From the NCBI RefSeq assembly GCF_014648475.1, contig NZ_BMRE01000030.1, positions 1 through 64,000 of the forward strand: a DNA stretch of 64,000 nucleotides. The letters run 5' to 3'. Below, one piece after another: positions 35,079 to 43,800 of this stretch (positions are counted from its first letter, which is position 1; each line of letters begins with the position of its first letter). A program made the translations under genes and the position numbers. The notes beneath the pieces are model-generated. The model was not told the DNA's origin. It saw only the letters and a list, made by a program, of their open reading frames with translations, and ran no database searches. Origin of the DNA: Lentzea flava (GTDB taxonomy: Bacteria; Actinomycetota; Actinomycetes; Mycobacteriales; Pseudonocardiaceae).

Positions 35079-35944
35079 TTGATCCCCGTGAAGCCGATGG
35101 AGTTGACCAGCCGCCGTCCGAAGACCACGAACAGCAGCAACATCGGCAGCGCCGCGACCAGCGTCGCCGCCATCAGCCCCGCCCAGTCCAGCGACGCCTG
35201 CGGTGAGGACTGCTTGAACACCGCGAGCGCGAGGGTGAGCGGGCGGACCGACTCGTCGTTGGTGACGAGCAACGGCCAGAAGTAGTCGTTCCAGGTGGTG
35301 ATGAACGTCAGCAGCGTCAGCGTCGCCATGGGTGCGACACTCATCGGCAGCACGATCCGGAAGCACACGCGCAACGGCCCGGCGCCGTCGATGATCGCGG
35401 CCTCCTCGACCTCGTTGCTCAGCCCCAGCATGAACTGCCGCAGGAAGAAGATGTTGAACGCGGAGAAGAACGCGCCGGGCAGGATCATGCCGCCGAACGT
35501 GTTCAGCAGCCCCAAATCCTTCATCAGCACGAAGTTCGGCAGCAACGTGAACACCGACGGCACCATCAACGCGGTCAGCAGCACCCCGAAGACGACGTCA
35601 CGGCCCTTCCACCGCAACCGGGCGAACGCATACGCCGCGAGTGCCGAGAACACGACCGTGCAGAGCGTCAGAAGTCCCGCGTACACAACGGAATTCCACA
35701 GCGCCAAGGCAAGGTCGATCTTGGCGCCCGAACCGCCTTCGGCGGCGGCCTTGGCGGGCGTCGCGAGACCGAGTGCGCGCTTGAAAGGACCCCACGTGAA
35801 GTCCACCGGCAGCAACGAGGACGGATCGGTGGACATCGCGAAGTTGTTGGACAGCGCGGTGCGCAGGATCCAGTAGAACGGGAAGATCGTGACGAGCAGG
35901 ACGACCACCAGGTAGCCCCACGCGACGGTACGACCGATTCTCAC
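35075..35944 (-). CDS. CUT1 ABC permease, MalG type
   Basis: A 289-aa protein with six predicted membrane helices and the EAA loop (EEAAIIDGAGPLRVCFRIVLP region) that docks the ATPase. It has the short C-terminal tail found in MalG-type subunits. It pairs with the permease at 35958, 13 bp away. No ATPase gene is in the operon. Confidence 0.9.
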   Translation of the reverse strand: MRIGRTVAWGYLVVVLLVTIFPFYWILRTALSNNFAMSTDPSSLLPVDFTWGPFKRALGLATPAKAAAEGGSGAKIDLALALWNSVVYAGLLTLCTVVFSALAAYAFARLRWKGRDVVFGVLLTALMVPSVFTLLPNFVLMKDLGLLNTFGGMILPGAFFSAFNIFFLRQFMLGLSNEVEEAAIIDGAGPLRVCFRIVLPMSVAPMATLTLLTFITTWNDYFWPLLVTNDESVRPLTLALAVFKQSSPQASLDWAGLMAATLVAALPMLLLFVVFGRRLVNSIGFTGIK

Positions 35945-35957
35945 CGCAGCCTCCTGG

Positions 35958-36923
35958 TCAGTTGGTGTCGGACTCGCCGGCGCGGGCCATCCGCAGCTGC
36001 GTGAAGGTCACCGCGACGAGCAGCAGGAACAGGGCGAGCGACATGGTGGCGGCGTAGCCGAAGTCGAACTGGCCGAAAGCCTTGTCGTAGATGTACATCT
36101 GCAGCACGAGCGATGCGTCCGCCGGGCCGCCCTTGGTGCTCACCTGGACGATGTCGAAGACCTGGGTCGCGCTGATCACGTTGAGGATCACGACCATCAC
36201 CAGGATCGGCCGCAGCAACGGCAGCGTGAGCGAGCGGAACATCTGCCACTCCGACGCGCCGTCGATCCGCCCGGCCTCGTAGATCGACGCGGGGATGGTC
36301 TGCAGGCCCGCGAAGATGAGCACCGCGTTGTAGCCCATCGACTTCCACACGTTCAGCGCGGCCAGCGTCGGCACCGCCCAGCCGCCCGAACCGAAGAACA
36401 TGATCGGCTCCCCGGTGACCCACGTGATCAGCTGGTTCACGATGCCGAGCTGCGGGTCGAGCATCCACGTCCACACCAGGGCCGTGACGACGCCGGAGAT
36501 GAGGAACGGCAGGATCATCAGCCCGCGGACCGTCGTGTTGACGCCCAGGCGGTGCAGCACGACGGCGGTGATCAGCGAGACACCGACGCCGAGAACCACC
36601 GACAGCACGACGAAGTAGGCGGTGACGCCCAGCGAGTGCCAGAACCTGCCGTCGTGGATCAGCTCCTGGATGTTCGCGAGTCCGGTGAACACCGGCGGGG
36701 TGAGGATGTGGAACTCGGTGAAGCTGAGGTAGACACCGCGCAGCATCGGGTAGGCGAAGAACACGCCGAACCCGAGGATGGCGGGCGCAACGAGCAGCCA
36801 CGCGACCCACGTGTCGTGGCGGCGCGACGCCGGGCCTGTGCGCCGCCGGGCTGTGGGCGGAGGCGCCGTGGTGGCAGGTCCACGCACGACCTGGGCGCTG
36901 GAGTCTTGCACGGTTGTCACCAC
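35958..36923 (-). CDS. CUT1 ABC permease, MalF type
   Basis: A 321-aa protein: a hydrophilic N-terminus of about 40 residues, then six membrane helices, with an EAA loop (EAGRIDGASEWQMFRSLTLP). It forms the channel together with the 35075 product. A GGAGG site lies a few bases before tandem GTG codons at 36923 and 36920. The stop of the GH27 gene is 19 nt upstream, so both are on the same transcript. Confidence 0.9.
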   Translation of the reverse strand: MVTTVQDSSAQVVRGPATTAPPPTARRRTGPASRRHDTWVAWLLVAPAILGFGVFFAYPMLRGVYLSFTEFHILTPPVFTGLANIQELIHDGRFWHSLGVTAYFVVLSVVLGVGVSLITAVVLHRLGVNTTVRGLMILPFLISGVVTALVWTWMLDPQLGIVNQLITWVTGEPIMFFGSGGWAVPTLAALNVWKSMGYNAVLIFAGLQTIPASIYEAGRIDGASEWQMFRSLTLPLLRPILVMVVILNVISATQVFDIVQVSTKGGPADASLVLQMYIYDKAFGQFDFGYAATMSLALFLLLVAVTFTQLRMARAGESDTN

Positions 36924-36942
36924 GACGCCTCCTGTCCGGGGG

Positions 36943-38901
36943 TCAGATGCGGATGCTATCGACGTCGAACACGGAGTCGTCGGGGTTGCCGAAGCGAATC
37001 GTGTTGTCGCCCGCCAACAGGTAGATCGGGACGGTCACCTTCTGCGGCGTGTTCCAGTTGTCGTCGTTGGAGCCGGCGACGGGGAGCTTGAAGCTGGTGC
37101 CGTTCACCGTGACGATGCCGGTCCTGCTGGAGCTGGCGTCCACGTAGGACAGTTCGACCAGGTAGGTGCCCTCACGCGGCACGGTCACGGTCGGCATCGT
37201 GAGAATGCCGCTGCCGCCGATGAACCCGACCTTCGACCCGTTCGAGCAGGCGCAGCCGTAGACGGTCGCGCCGCCGCCGGTGCTGCCCTTCTCCGCTTCG
37301 TAGGTGACGGATTCCTTCGGCGTGACGAAGGAAATCGGCTTCGAGCGGTTGCCGTTCTGCACCACGGTGAACTCGTAGGAGGTGGCCGGGGTGAGGCCGG
37401 TGACGGTCACGGTGGTGTCCGTGGTCGTCGCGACCTTCCTGTTGCCCGCGTAGACGTCGTAGCGGACGCCGGACCTGCCCTGCCACTTCAGCGACACGCT
37501 GGTCGGCGTGGCGCCGGTGCCCTGCACGACGGCCGGCGACACGGCGGAGCGCGGGGTGATCTTCAGCAGCTTCGTGCCGTGCACCGGCAGATCGGCGCTG
37601 AACGAGCCCTTGGCCTGGCCGATGTCCTTGCGCTCCCACACGTCCCGGACCTTGGCGGTGCCGTTGATGCCGAGCTGGGCGAAGTCCGCCGTGACCGCGG
37701 CGGGCCGGGAGCCGAGGTTGAACAGCGCCACGGTGTAGCTTCCGTCGGCGTTGCGGGCGTACCAGACCTGCTGGTCGGAGTACTGGTCGACCGGCCGGGC
37801 GGGGATGCCCGCCTGGTTGATCGCGATGACCTCGTCATTGGTGAGCAGCTTGTAGCCGAACTCGTCGATCTTGGTGAGGTCGTCGCCCATGTACAGCGGC
37901 GAGTTCGAGATCGCCCACAGCGTCATGTAGCTGCGCCGCTCGGCCTCGGTGATGCCGTCCATCTCGCCGTTGCCGACGTTGAGGCTGTCGAGGTTGTTCC
38001 AGCGGCCGGGACCCGCGTCGTCGATCCACTGCACGACGTCGTTCCAGCGGATCTTGACCGAGTTGTTCCAGGTGACGAGCGTCGGGCAGTAGCACTCGAC
38101 GTCGGTGTCGATGCGCCAGCCGTTGGTGTTGGCCTTCCACACGTCGGCCTGGCGGTGGCTGAGCGCCCAGGAGATGAGGAACTCGATGGGACGCCCGGTG
38201 CGCTGCAGCGCGGTCTTCCACGCCTTGACGTCGCTGGTGTTGTCGTAGTTCTCGCCGCCCTTGAAGCTGCCGGGGCCGACGCCGTCGAGCTTGAGGAAGT
38301 CGACGCCGTATCCCGCGATGACCTGCGCGATCGAGTCGATGTACTTCTGGGAGCACGGGTTGTCGAAGTTCATCTTGTAGGCCATGTCCCACCCGTTGGT
38401 CTTGCGCAGGTCCGGGTAGACGATGTCCTTGGTGGTGCAACCGGGCGCGTTGTAGATCGGCGTCCTGCCGTCGTTGTACGCCTTGAGGTCCAGGCCCACC
38501 GCGAGGTACGAGCCGTACTTCAGGCCTTTGCCGTGCACGTGGTCGCCGAGCCACTTCATGCCGCGCGGGAACTTCTTGGCGTCCGCGACCGGGCGGCCGT
38601 ACTCGTCGAACGAGCCGAGCCAGCCCGCGTCGACGTTGACGTGGTCGTAGCCGTGCTGCTTGAACCTCGCCGCGAGCACGTCCGCCTGCGCCACGACGTT
38701 CTTCTCGTTCAGCCAGCTGGCGGGGCCGTCCGGGTTCACGCCGGGGTAGTTGGTCGCCTGGAGGCTCCAGCTGCTCCAGCCCATGTAGGGCTTCTGGGCG
38801 ATCTTCGGGGCTTCTTGCTGTGCTTGGACAGGCTGTGCTTGGGCAGCCGGAACCGCGATCAGCGACGCGAGCAGGCCGGCAACGACACCTAACGCTCTCA
38901 A
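36943..38901 (-). CDS. Secreted GH27 enzyme with FN3 and CBM35-like domains
   Basis: A 652-aa exported enzyme. A signal peptide of about 25 residues precedes a GH27 barrel. Nucleophile D206 lies in FLKLDG, and acid/base D265 or D267 lies in WRIDTD. The YMGWSSW and NVDAGW motifs of the family are present. A beta-sandwich is followed by an FN3-like module at about 440-515 and a CBM35-like lectin fold at about 525-652. GH27 covers alpha-galactosidase and beta-L-arabinopyranosidase; both suit a plant-glycan operon. TTG at 38901 is favoured because AAAGGAG sits 5 nt before it; GTG at 38907 would leave no spacer. Confidence 0.9.
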   Translation of the reverse strand: MRALGVVAGLLASLIAVPAAQAQPVQAQQEAPKIAQKPYMGWSSWSLQATNYPGVNPDGPASWLNEKNVVAQADVLAARFKQHGYDHVNVDAGWLGSFDEYGRPVADAKKFPRGMKWLGDHVHGKGLKYGSYLAVGLDLKAYNDGRTPIYNAPGCTTKDIVYPDLRKTNGWDMAYKMNFDNPCSQKYIDSIAQVIAGYGVDFLKLDGVGPGSFKGGENYDNTSDVKAWKTALQRTGRPIEFLISWALSHRQADVWKANTNGWRIDTDVECYCPTLVTWNNSVKIRWNDVVQWIDDAGPGRWNNLDSLNVGNGEMDGITEAERRSYMTLWAISNSPLYMGDDLTKIDEFGYKLLTNDEVIAINQAGIPARPVDQYSDQQVWYARNADGSYTVALFNLGSRPAAVTADFAQLGINGTAKVRDVWERKDIGQAKGSFSADLPVHGTKLLKITPRSAVSPAVVQGTGATPTSVSLKWQGRSGVRYDVYAGNRKVATTTDTTVTVTGLTPATSYEFTVVQNGNRSKPISFVTPKESVTYEAEKGSTGGGATVYGCACSNGSKVGFIGGSGILTMPTVTVPREGTYLVELSYVDASSSRTGIVTVNGTSFKLPVAGSNDDNWNTPQKVTVPIYLLAGDNTIRFGNPDDSVFDVDSIRI

Positions 38902-38928
38902 GACCACTCCTTTGTGACTTGTGTTCGA

Positions 38929-40017
38929 TCAATTGGCACGCAGGTCGTCCATTGCGTCGCGGTCCCAGTCGATGCCGAGACCAGGCGTGTCGGGCGCGAG
39001 CGCGTGTCCGTTGTGGACGGTCAGCTCGCTCTTGGTGATCGCGCGCAGCTGCGGGATGTGCTCGACGAACCTCCCGTTGGGCAACGCGGCGGCAAGACTG
39101 ACGTGCAGCTCCATCAGGAAGTGCGGGCAGACGTCGGCGTTGAACGCCTCCGCGGTGTGCGCGACCTTGAGGAACGGCGTGATGCCACCGATCCGCGCCG
39201 CGTCGACCTGGATGATCGACGCGGCACCGCGTTCGAGGTACTCGCGGAACTGGGCCGCGGAGTACAGCGACTCCCCCACCGCGATCGGGATCGTGGTCGA
39301 CCTGGCCAGGCGTTCGTGCCCGCTCACGTCGTCGGCGGGCAGCGGTTCCTCGAGCCAGGCGAGGTTGACGTGCCTGAACGCGTTCGCCCGCCTGATGGCC
39401 TCGGCGGACGTCATCGACTGGTTGGCGTCGACCATGATCGCGAACCGCTCGCCGACCGCTTCCCTGACGGCTTCGAGCCGTTCGACGTCCTCGGTCAGAT
39501 CGGGCTTGCCGACCTTCATCTTGATGCCCTGCCACCCCTGCGCGGCCGTTTCCTTGGCGCCCGCGACGAGCTCCTCGGTGGACAGGTGCAGCCAGCCGCC
39601 CTCGGTGTCGTACAGCGGCACCTCCCGCCGGAAGCCGCCCGCCATGCGCCACAACGGTTCTCCGGCGCGCAGGCAGTGCAGGTCCCACAGCGCGGTGTCG
39701 ACGGCGGCCAGCGCGAGCGACGTGATGGCGCCGACCGTGGTCGACCTCGTGCTCGCGAACAGGTCCTGCCAGATCTGCTCGATCCGGCGCGCGTCGGCAC
39801 CTTCGACCCGCGGCAGCAGGTGGTCCTTCAGCAGAGCGAGGACCGAGCTGCCACCCGTGCCGATCGTGTAGGCGTAACCGAGTCCGCGCAGGCCGTCGTC
39901 GGTCGTGATCTCGACGAACACGGTCTCCTGCTTGACGAACTGCTGGACCGCGTCCGTGCGCAGGGTTTCGACGGGAACGTCGACCTGGAACGCCTCGGCG
40001 CGTAGGACCTTTGCCAC
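38929..40017 (-). CDS. Enolase-superfamily acid-sugar dehydratase (mandelate racemase type)
   Basis: A 362-aa cytoplasmic enzyme of the mandelate racemase group. Metal ligands are D197, E223 and E249. The K166-x-K168 base pair and the H299-D272 dyad are all present, so the active site is complete. The family abstracts a proton next to a carboxylate; members dehydrate galactarate/talarate, gluconate or fuconate, or act on lactones. In this operon a sugar-acid dehydratase for galactose- or fucose-derived acids is likely. GTG at 40017 follows a GAGGAG site. It is the first gene of the operon. Confidence 0.85.
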   Translation of the reverse strand: MAKVLRAEAFQVDVPVETLRTDAVQQFVKQETVFVEITTDDGLRGLGYAYTIGTGGSSVLALLKDHLLPRVEGADARRIEQIWQDLFASTRSTTVGAITSLALAAVDTALWDLHCLRAGEPLWRMAGGFRREVPLYDTEGGWLHLSTEELVAGAKETAAQGWQGIKMKVGKPDLTEDVERLEAVREAVGERFAIMVDANQSMTSAEAIRRANAFRHVNLAWLEEPLPADDVSGHERLARSTTIPIAVGESLYSAAQFREYLERGAASIIQVDAARIGGITPFLKVAHTAEAFNADVCPHFLMELHVSLAAALPNGRFVEHIPQLRAITKSELTVHNGHALAPDTPGLGIDWDRDAMDDLRAN

Positions 40018-40037
40018 GCCAACTCCTCGGATCTCTG

Positions 40038-40049
40038 ATCCTATAGGAT
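40038..40049. promoter_or_regulatory. Perfect 12-bp palindrome ATCCTATAGGAT, probable GntR operator
   Basis: It lies 20 bp upstream of the first gene's start and just after the predicted transcription start. FCD-type GntR regulators bind short palindromes of this kind, and one is encoded at the end of the same operon. Confidence 0.65.
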
Positions 40050-40060
40050 ATTTGACGAGC

Positions 40061-40089
40061 ATTGAACGCAGGCGTTACGAGGGTGTCAA
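40061..40089 (-). promoter_or_regulatory. Promoter of the sugar operon
   Basis: Minus strand: TTGACA (40084-40089), a 17-bp spacer, TTCAAT (40061-40066). The predicted start of transcription near 40053 abuts the palindrome at 40038-40049. Confidence 0.6.
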
Positions 40090-40102
40090 CCGTCGTTTGG
40101 GC

Positions 40103-40131
40103 ACGCTCTCACGCACTTGAGAGCGTTTTCA
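40103..40131. promoter_or_regulatory. LacI-type operator-like site inside an inverted repeat
   Basis: TGAGAGCGTTTTCA (40118-40131) fits the TGA-x-A-x-CG-x-T-x-TCA pattern of actinobacterial LacI regulators. ACGCTCTCA (40103-40111) also pairs with TGAGAGCGT (40118-40126) and is followed by TTTT. It could therefore be a terminator for plus-strand transcription, but no plus-strand gene ends nearby. A regulatory role upstream of the sugar operon is more likely. Confidence 0.5.
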
Positions 40132-40375
40132 ACGTGGTGGAGCGACCGGGATTAGTTTCGGTCCTCCGATGTTTGCAGCTCACGGCAATCGACGCGCAGG
40201 TACCGTGCGACTGGACGGCGAGTGAAAATGTGAGCGTTTCTGTCCGGTTGTCATCGAGCAGGCCGCCCCTGACCCGAACGTCCGGAGCAGCACCGTCTAC
40301 CGCGACACCGACGTCGAGGTTCTTAGTCCGGCACTACTTCGCCGGGACACCGTCACACGGGCGTTGGCGCCGCGG
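40132..40375. other. Intergenic region with a possible coding relic
   Basis: No complete gene. About 40235-40320 on the plus strand shows coding-like third-base GC (VVIEQAAPDPNVRSSTVYRD reading) but has no start codon and is open only by chance afterwards. It may be the remnant of a decayed gene. Confidence 0.3.
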
Positions 40376-40828
40376 TCAGCTCTCCGCGGCCTGCTTCAAC
40401 CGCTTCAGCGTCGCCTCGATGTTGCGCTGGTTCGTCACGGCGCGGTCCCGCACGCCGGTCGCCAGCATCGTGATCGGCTTGTACCAGCCGGGCCGCCGAT
40501 CCCAGGTGGACTCCGTGACGCGGCACCCGGAGTCCGTCGGCTCGATGTCGTACTGCCAGCGCGCCACGGGCATGCCGAGCGAGCGGACCTCGAACGCGAA
40601 CCGCGACTCCGAGCAGTCGGTGACGGTCGAGACCGTCGGCCACACCCGCCAGCCGCGCCGGTTCACGCCGCGGAACCGGGCTCCCACGGAGGGGCCGGTG
40701 GCGCCGAGCCACCGGCCTCCCGAGTACTCCTCTGCGACGCCACCGAGCCTGCGCAGGTCGCTGACCAGGTCGAACACCCGCTGCGGCGAGGCGGCCACGT
40801 CGATGTGCGCGGAAGCGTCAGGCGTCAT
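40376..40828 (-). CDS. SRPBCC (START/polyketide-cyclase-like) protein
   Basis: A 150-aa protein with the SRPBCC layout: starting strand HIDVAASPQRVFDLVSDLRRL, a curved sheet with GARFRGVNRRGWRVWPTVSTV and W-x-Y-D-I-E-P, and a long C-terminal helix. The fold binds hydrophobic ligands in a central cavity; no specific ligand is evident. A TAAGTT hexamer 7 nt before the ATG suggests a leaderless transcript. It is flanked by non-coding DNA on one side and the RTX gene on the other, with no clear functional link. Confidence 0.8.
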   Translation of the reverse strand: MTPDASAHIDVAASPQRVFDLVSDLRRLGGVAEEYSGGRWLGATGPSVGARFRGVNRRGWRVWPTVSTVTDCSESRFAFEVRSLGMPVARWQYDIEPTDSGCRVTESTWDRRPGWYKPITMLATGVRDRAVTNQRNIEATLKRLKQAAES

Positions 40829-40871
40829 GCCGCAGAACTTACTACCAGTCGGTAACTACCGCTAGCTCCTT

Positions 40872-43800
40872 TCAGTCGGTGCAGGAGACCGGTGAGTCGA
40901 AGTGGCCGGGTGTCGTCGGGTAGGCGGGGCCGGAGCCGTGGGCGTTGTTGTCGGCCGCGTACACCAGCGCCAGTTCCCGGAACGCCGAGGTGCCGCTGGT
41001 CAGAGCGTCGTTGACCGTCTGGCCCGCGCCGGTGCCCCACGCCAGTCTCTGCAGGAAGGTCTCCATTCCGGGGCTGCGCTGACGGATGTCGTTGTAGCCG
41101 CCGTACGAGGCCGGGCAGTGGGTGTAGAGGTTGTAGGCGCCGGTCCAGTCGATCAGGCGGTCGCCGGGGTTGGGGCCGTTCTGCGCGCGGTCGGCCTGGA
41201 GCACGTCGCGGTCCCAGCCGCCGTAGATCCAGTCGGTGCCGTCGTGGTGCTGGTTGTCGGCCAGCGTCGCGGGAACGGCAGGGTTGTCGTTGGCCTTGTC
41301 GGTCATCTCGAACCACAGGCACGGGTCGATGGCGCCGTCGCCGAGCGTCACCGGCCACATGCCCGGCGCGCAGTTGCCGGGGTACGCGCCGCGCGGGTTG
41401 AAGTCGAGCACGTCGGACCCGAGTGCGCCCTGCTGCGAGGCGGTGGAAGTGCCGCCGACGCCGCCGAAGGTGTGGTCGATGAACCTGTCGTTCGTGCCGC
41501 GCGAGGAGGCGTCGAACGTGCCGTTGTTCAGGCAGTCCGGTGTCTGAGCGTTGACCACGGGGTCGCAGCCCTTGCCGCCCCACAGGACGTCCGCGCCGTC
41601 GCCGCCGAACGTCTGGTCGCCGCCGCTGTCGCCGTTGGCCAGGTCGTCGCCGAAGCCGGCGTGGATGTTGTCGTTGCCCTGGCCACCGCGCATGCGGTCG
41701 TTGCCGCCCTCGGTGATGCCGTCGTGCGGCATGGCCGGTGCGGTCGGGCCGCCGACGAACTGGTCGCCGTTGACGTCGTGCAGCAGGTCGACGCGGCGGT
41801 CGTAGGAGTCGGCGCGGAAGCCCGTGTAGTTCTCCTGCGGCACCGAGTTGAGCTGCACGGTGAAGCCGCGCGCGGCCACGTCGTTGGCGTTCATGTACTC
41901 GTTGACCACGCCACCGCGGTCGCCGAGCATGGCGTCCTCTCCGTCGCCGCCGAACATCACGTCGTCGCCGAGTTCGCCGTACATGTCGTCGTCGCCGTTT
42001 TGGCCGTGCATGGTGTCGTTGCCGTCCTGGCCCCACATGCCGTCGTTGCCGTCGTCGCCGTACATCGTGTCGTTGCCGAACGCACCGGCTGCTTCACACG
42101 TGGCCTGGGCCGTCGTGCAGAAGCGTGTCGACGGGCCGATGTCGGCGATGCGCGACACCGTTGCGTTGGACGGCACGGCACCGGACTTGTAGCGCTCGGT
42201 GTAGACCTGCTCGGTCATCGACCCCGGCTGGCCCTGGAGCGTGCGCTTCAGGGAACCGTTGTCGCCGAGCTGGACGTCGTCCTCGCCGTTGCCCTCGAAG
42301 GCGTCGTTGCCGTCGCGGAAGCCCTGGACGGTGCTGCCGCCGATCATGTCGTCCTGACCGTCGGGTGCGGTGCCCACCAGCTGGTCGGGCCCGCTGGAGC
42401 TGCCCGGCCAGTTCGCGTCGTTCAACGGCACCACGGTGGTCTCCGACGACGGCGAGCCGAGCCCGCGGTCGCCGCGCAGCACGTCGTTGCCGCCGTTGCC
42501 CTCCAGGTAGTCGGCGTTGCCGTCACCGGTGAGGAAGTCGCCGCCGTCCTGGCCCCACACCACGTCCACGCCCGAGCCACCGGACATCCGGTCGTCACCG
42601 AACCGGTCGGCCGGACCCGGCTGCAGGTCGTAGCGCTGCACGATCCGCGGCGCCATCGGGTTTCCGCCCGACGGAGCGAGGCGGATCGTGGCACGCGTCG
42701 GGGTCTCCCCCGCCGCCGGGCGCAGCACGACGCCGTTGTCGCCGATGGCGACGTCGTTGCCAGGACCGCCGAACACGGCGTCCGAGGCGTCGAGCTGGCC
42801 GACCGTCGTGTCACCGGCGCCGGAGAGCGAGGTGCTGCTGCCGCCGACGAGGTCGTCGTCACCGTCGTCGCCCTCGATCCAGTCGACGCCCTGCGAACCC
42901 TCGACGTAGTCGTCGGAACCGTTGCCCTTCAACCGGTCCGGGCCCGCCTGGCCGAGGATCACGTCGTTGGCGTCGTCGCCGTCGACCTCGTCCGGGCCGG
43001 ACGAGTCGGCGTGCGGGGTCAGGCCGAGGTCGTACAGGACGATCGCGCGAGCGGTCAGGCCGCGCTCCTGCACGATCCGGTGCGGCGCTCCTCCGCGCAC
43101 CAACCGGCCGTTGTCGCCGAGGACGACGTCCTGGTCGTTGTTGCCGTGGATGACGTCACCGGCGTCCGGCTGGCCCACGCCGGGTGAGTCCTCGGTCGAG
43201 CTGCCGCCGACGAGGTCGTCCTGGCCGTCGTTGCCGTCGATCTTGTCGCGGGCGGGGCCGCCCTCGGCGTAGTCGTCGGCACCGTCACCGGTGATGGTGT
43301 CCTCGTCACCCTGTCCGTAGATCACGTCGGACTCGTCGCCACCGCTGATCTTGTCCTTGCCGGACGTGCCGGCGGCGGGCGTGTAGCCCAGGTCGAGCAG
43401 CTCGACCTTGTGCGCCTTGGCGAAACCTCGCCCGAGCGTGACCGGCGTGGCCTGCGCACCGTCCACAAGGGACAGCACCGCGTTGTCACCCGCGATCAGG
43501 TCGGGACCGGTGTCGCCGAACAGCGTGTCACCCGCGTCCGGACGACCTGCACCGGACGCGATCTCGGAGCTGCCACCGATGATCCGGTCCTCGCCGCCGT
43601 CACCGTGCACGACGTCGTCGGCGTTGTTGCCCTCCAGGTAGTCGTCCTTCGGACCACCGGACATCTCGTCGTGCGCGAGACCGCCAAACTCGCGGTCCTC
43701 GCCGTCACCACCGAAGACGAAGTCCGCGCCACCAGCGGCGGCGTTCGCGCCGTCGAGGTCGAACGGCCCGTCGACGCCGTTGTCGCCGATCACGATGTCG

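Noticed and set aside
40103..40129. Rho-independent terminator
   Set aside because: Stem plus T-run look plausible on the plus strand, but no plus-strand gene ends nearby and the sequence fits a LacI-type operator better; kept only as a regulatory candidate.
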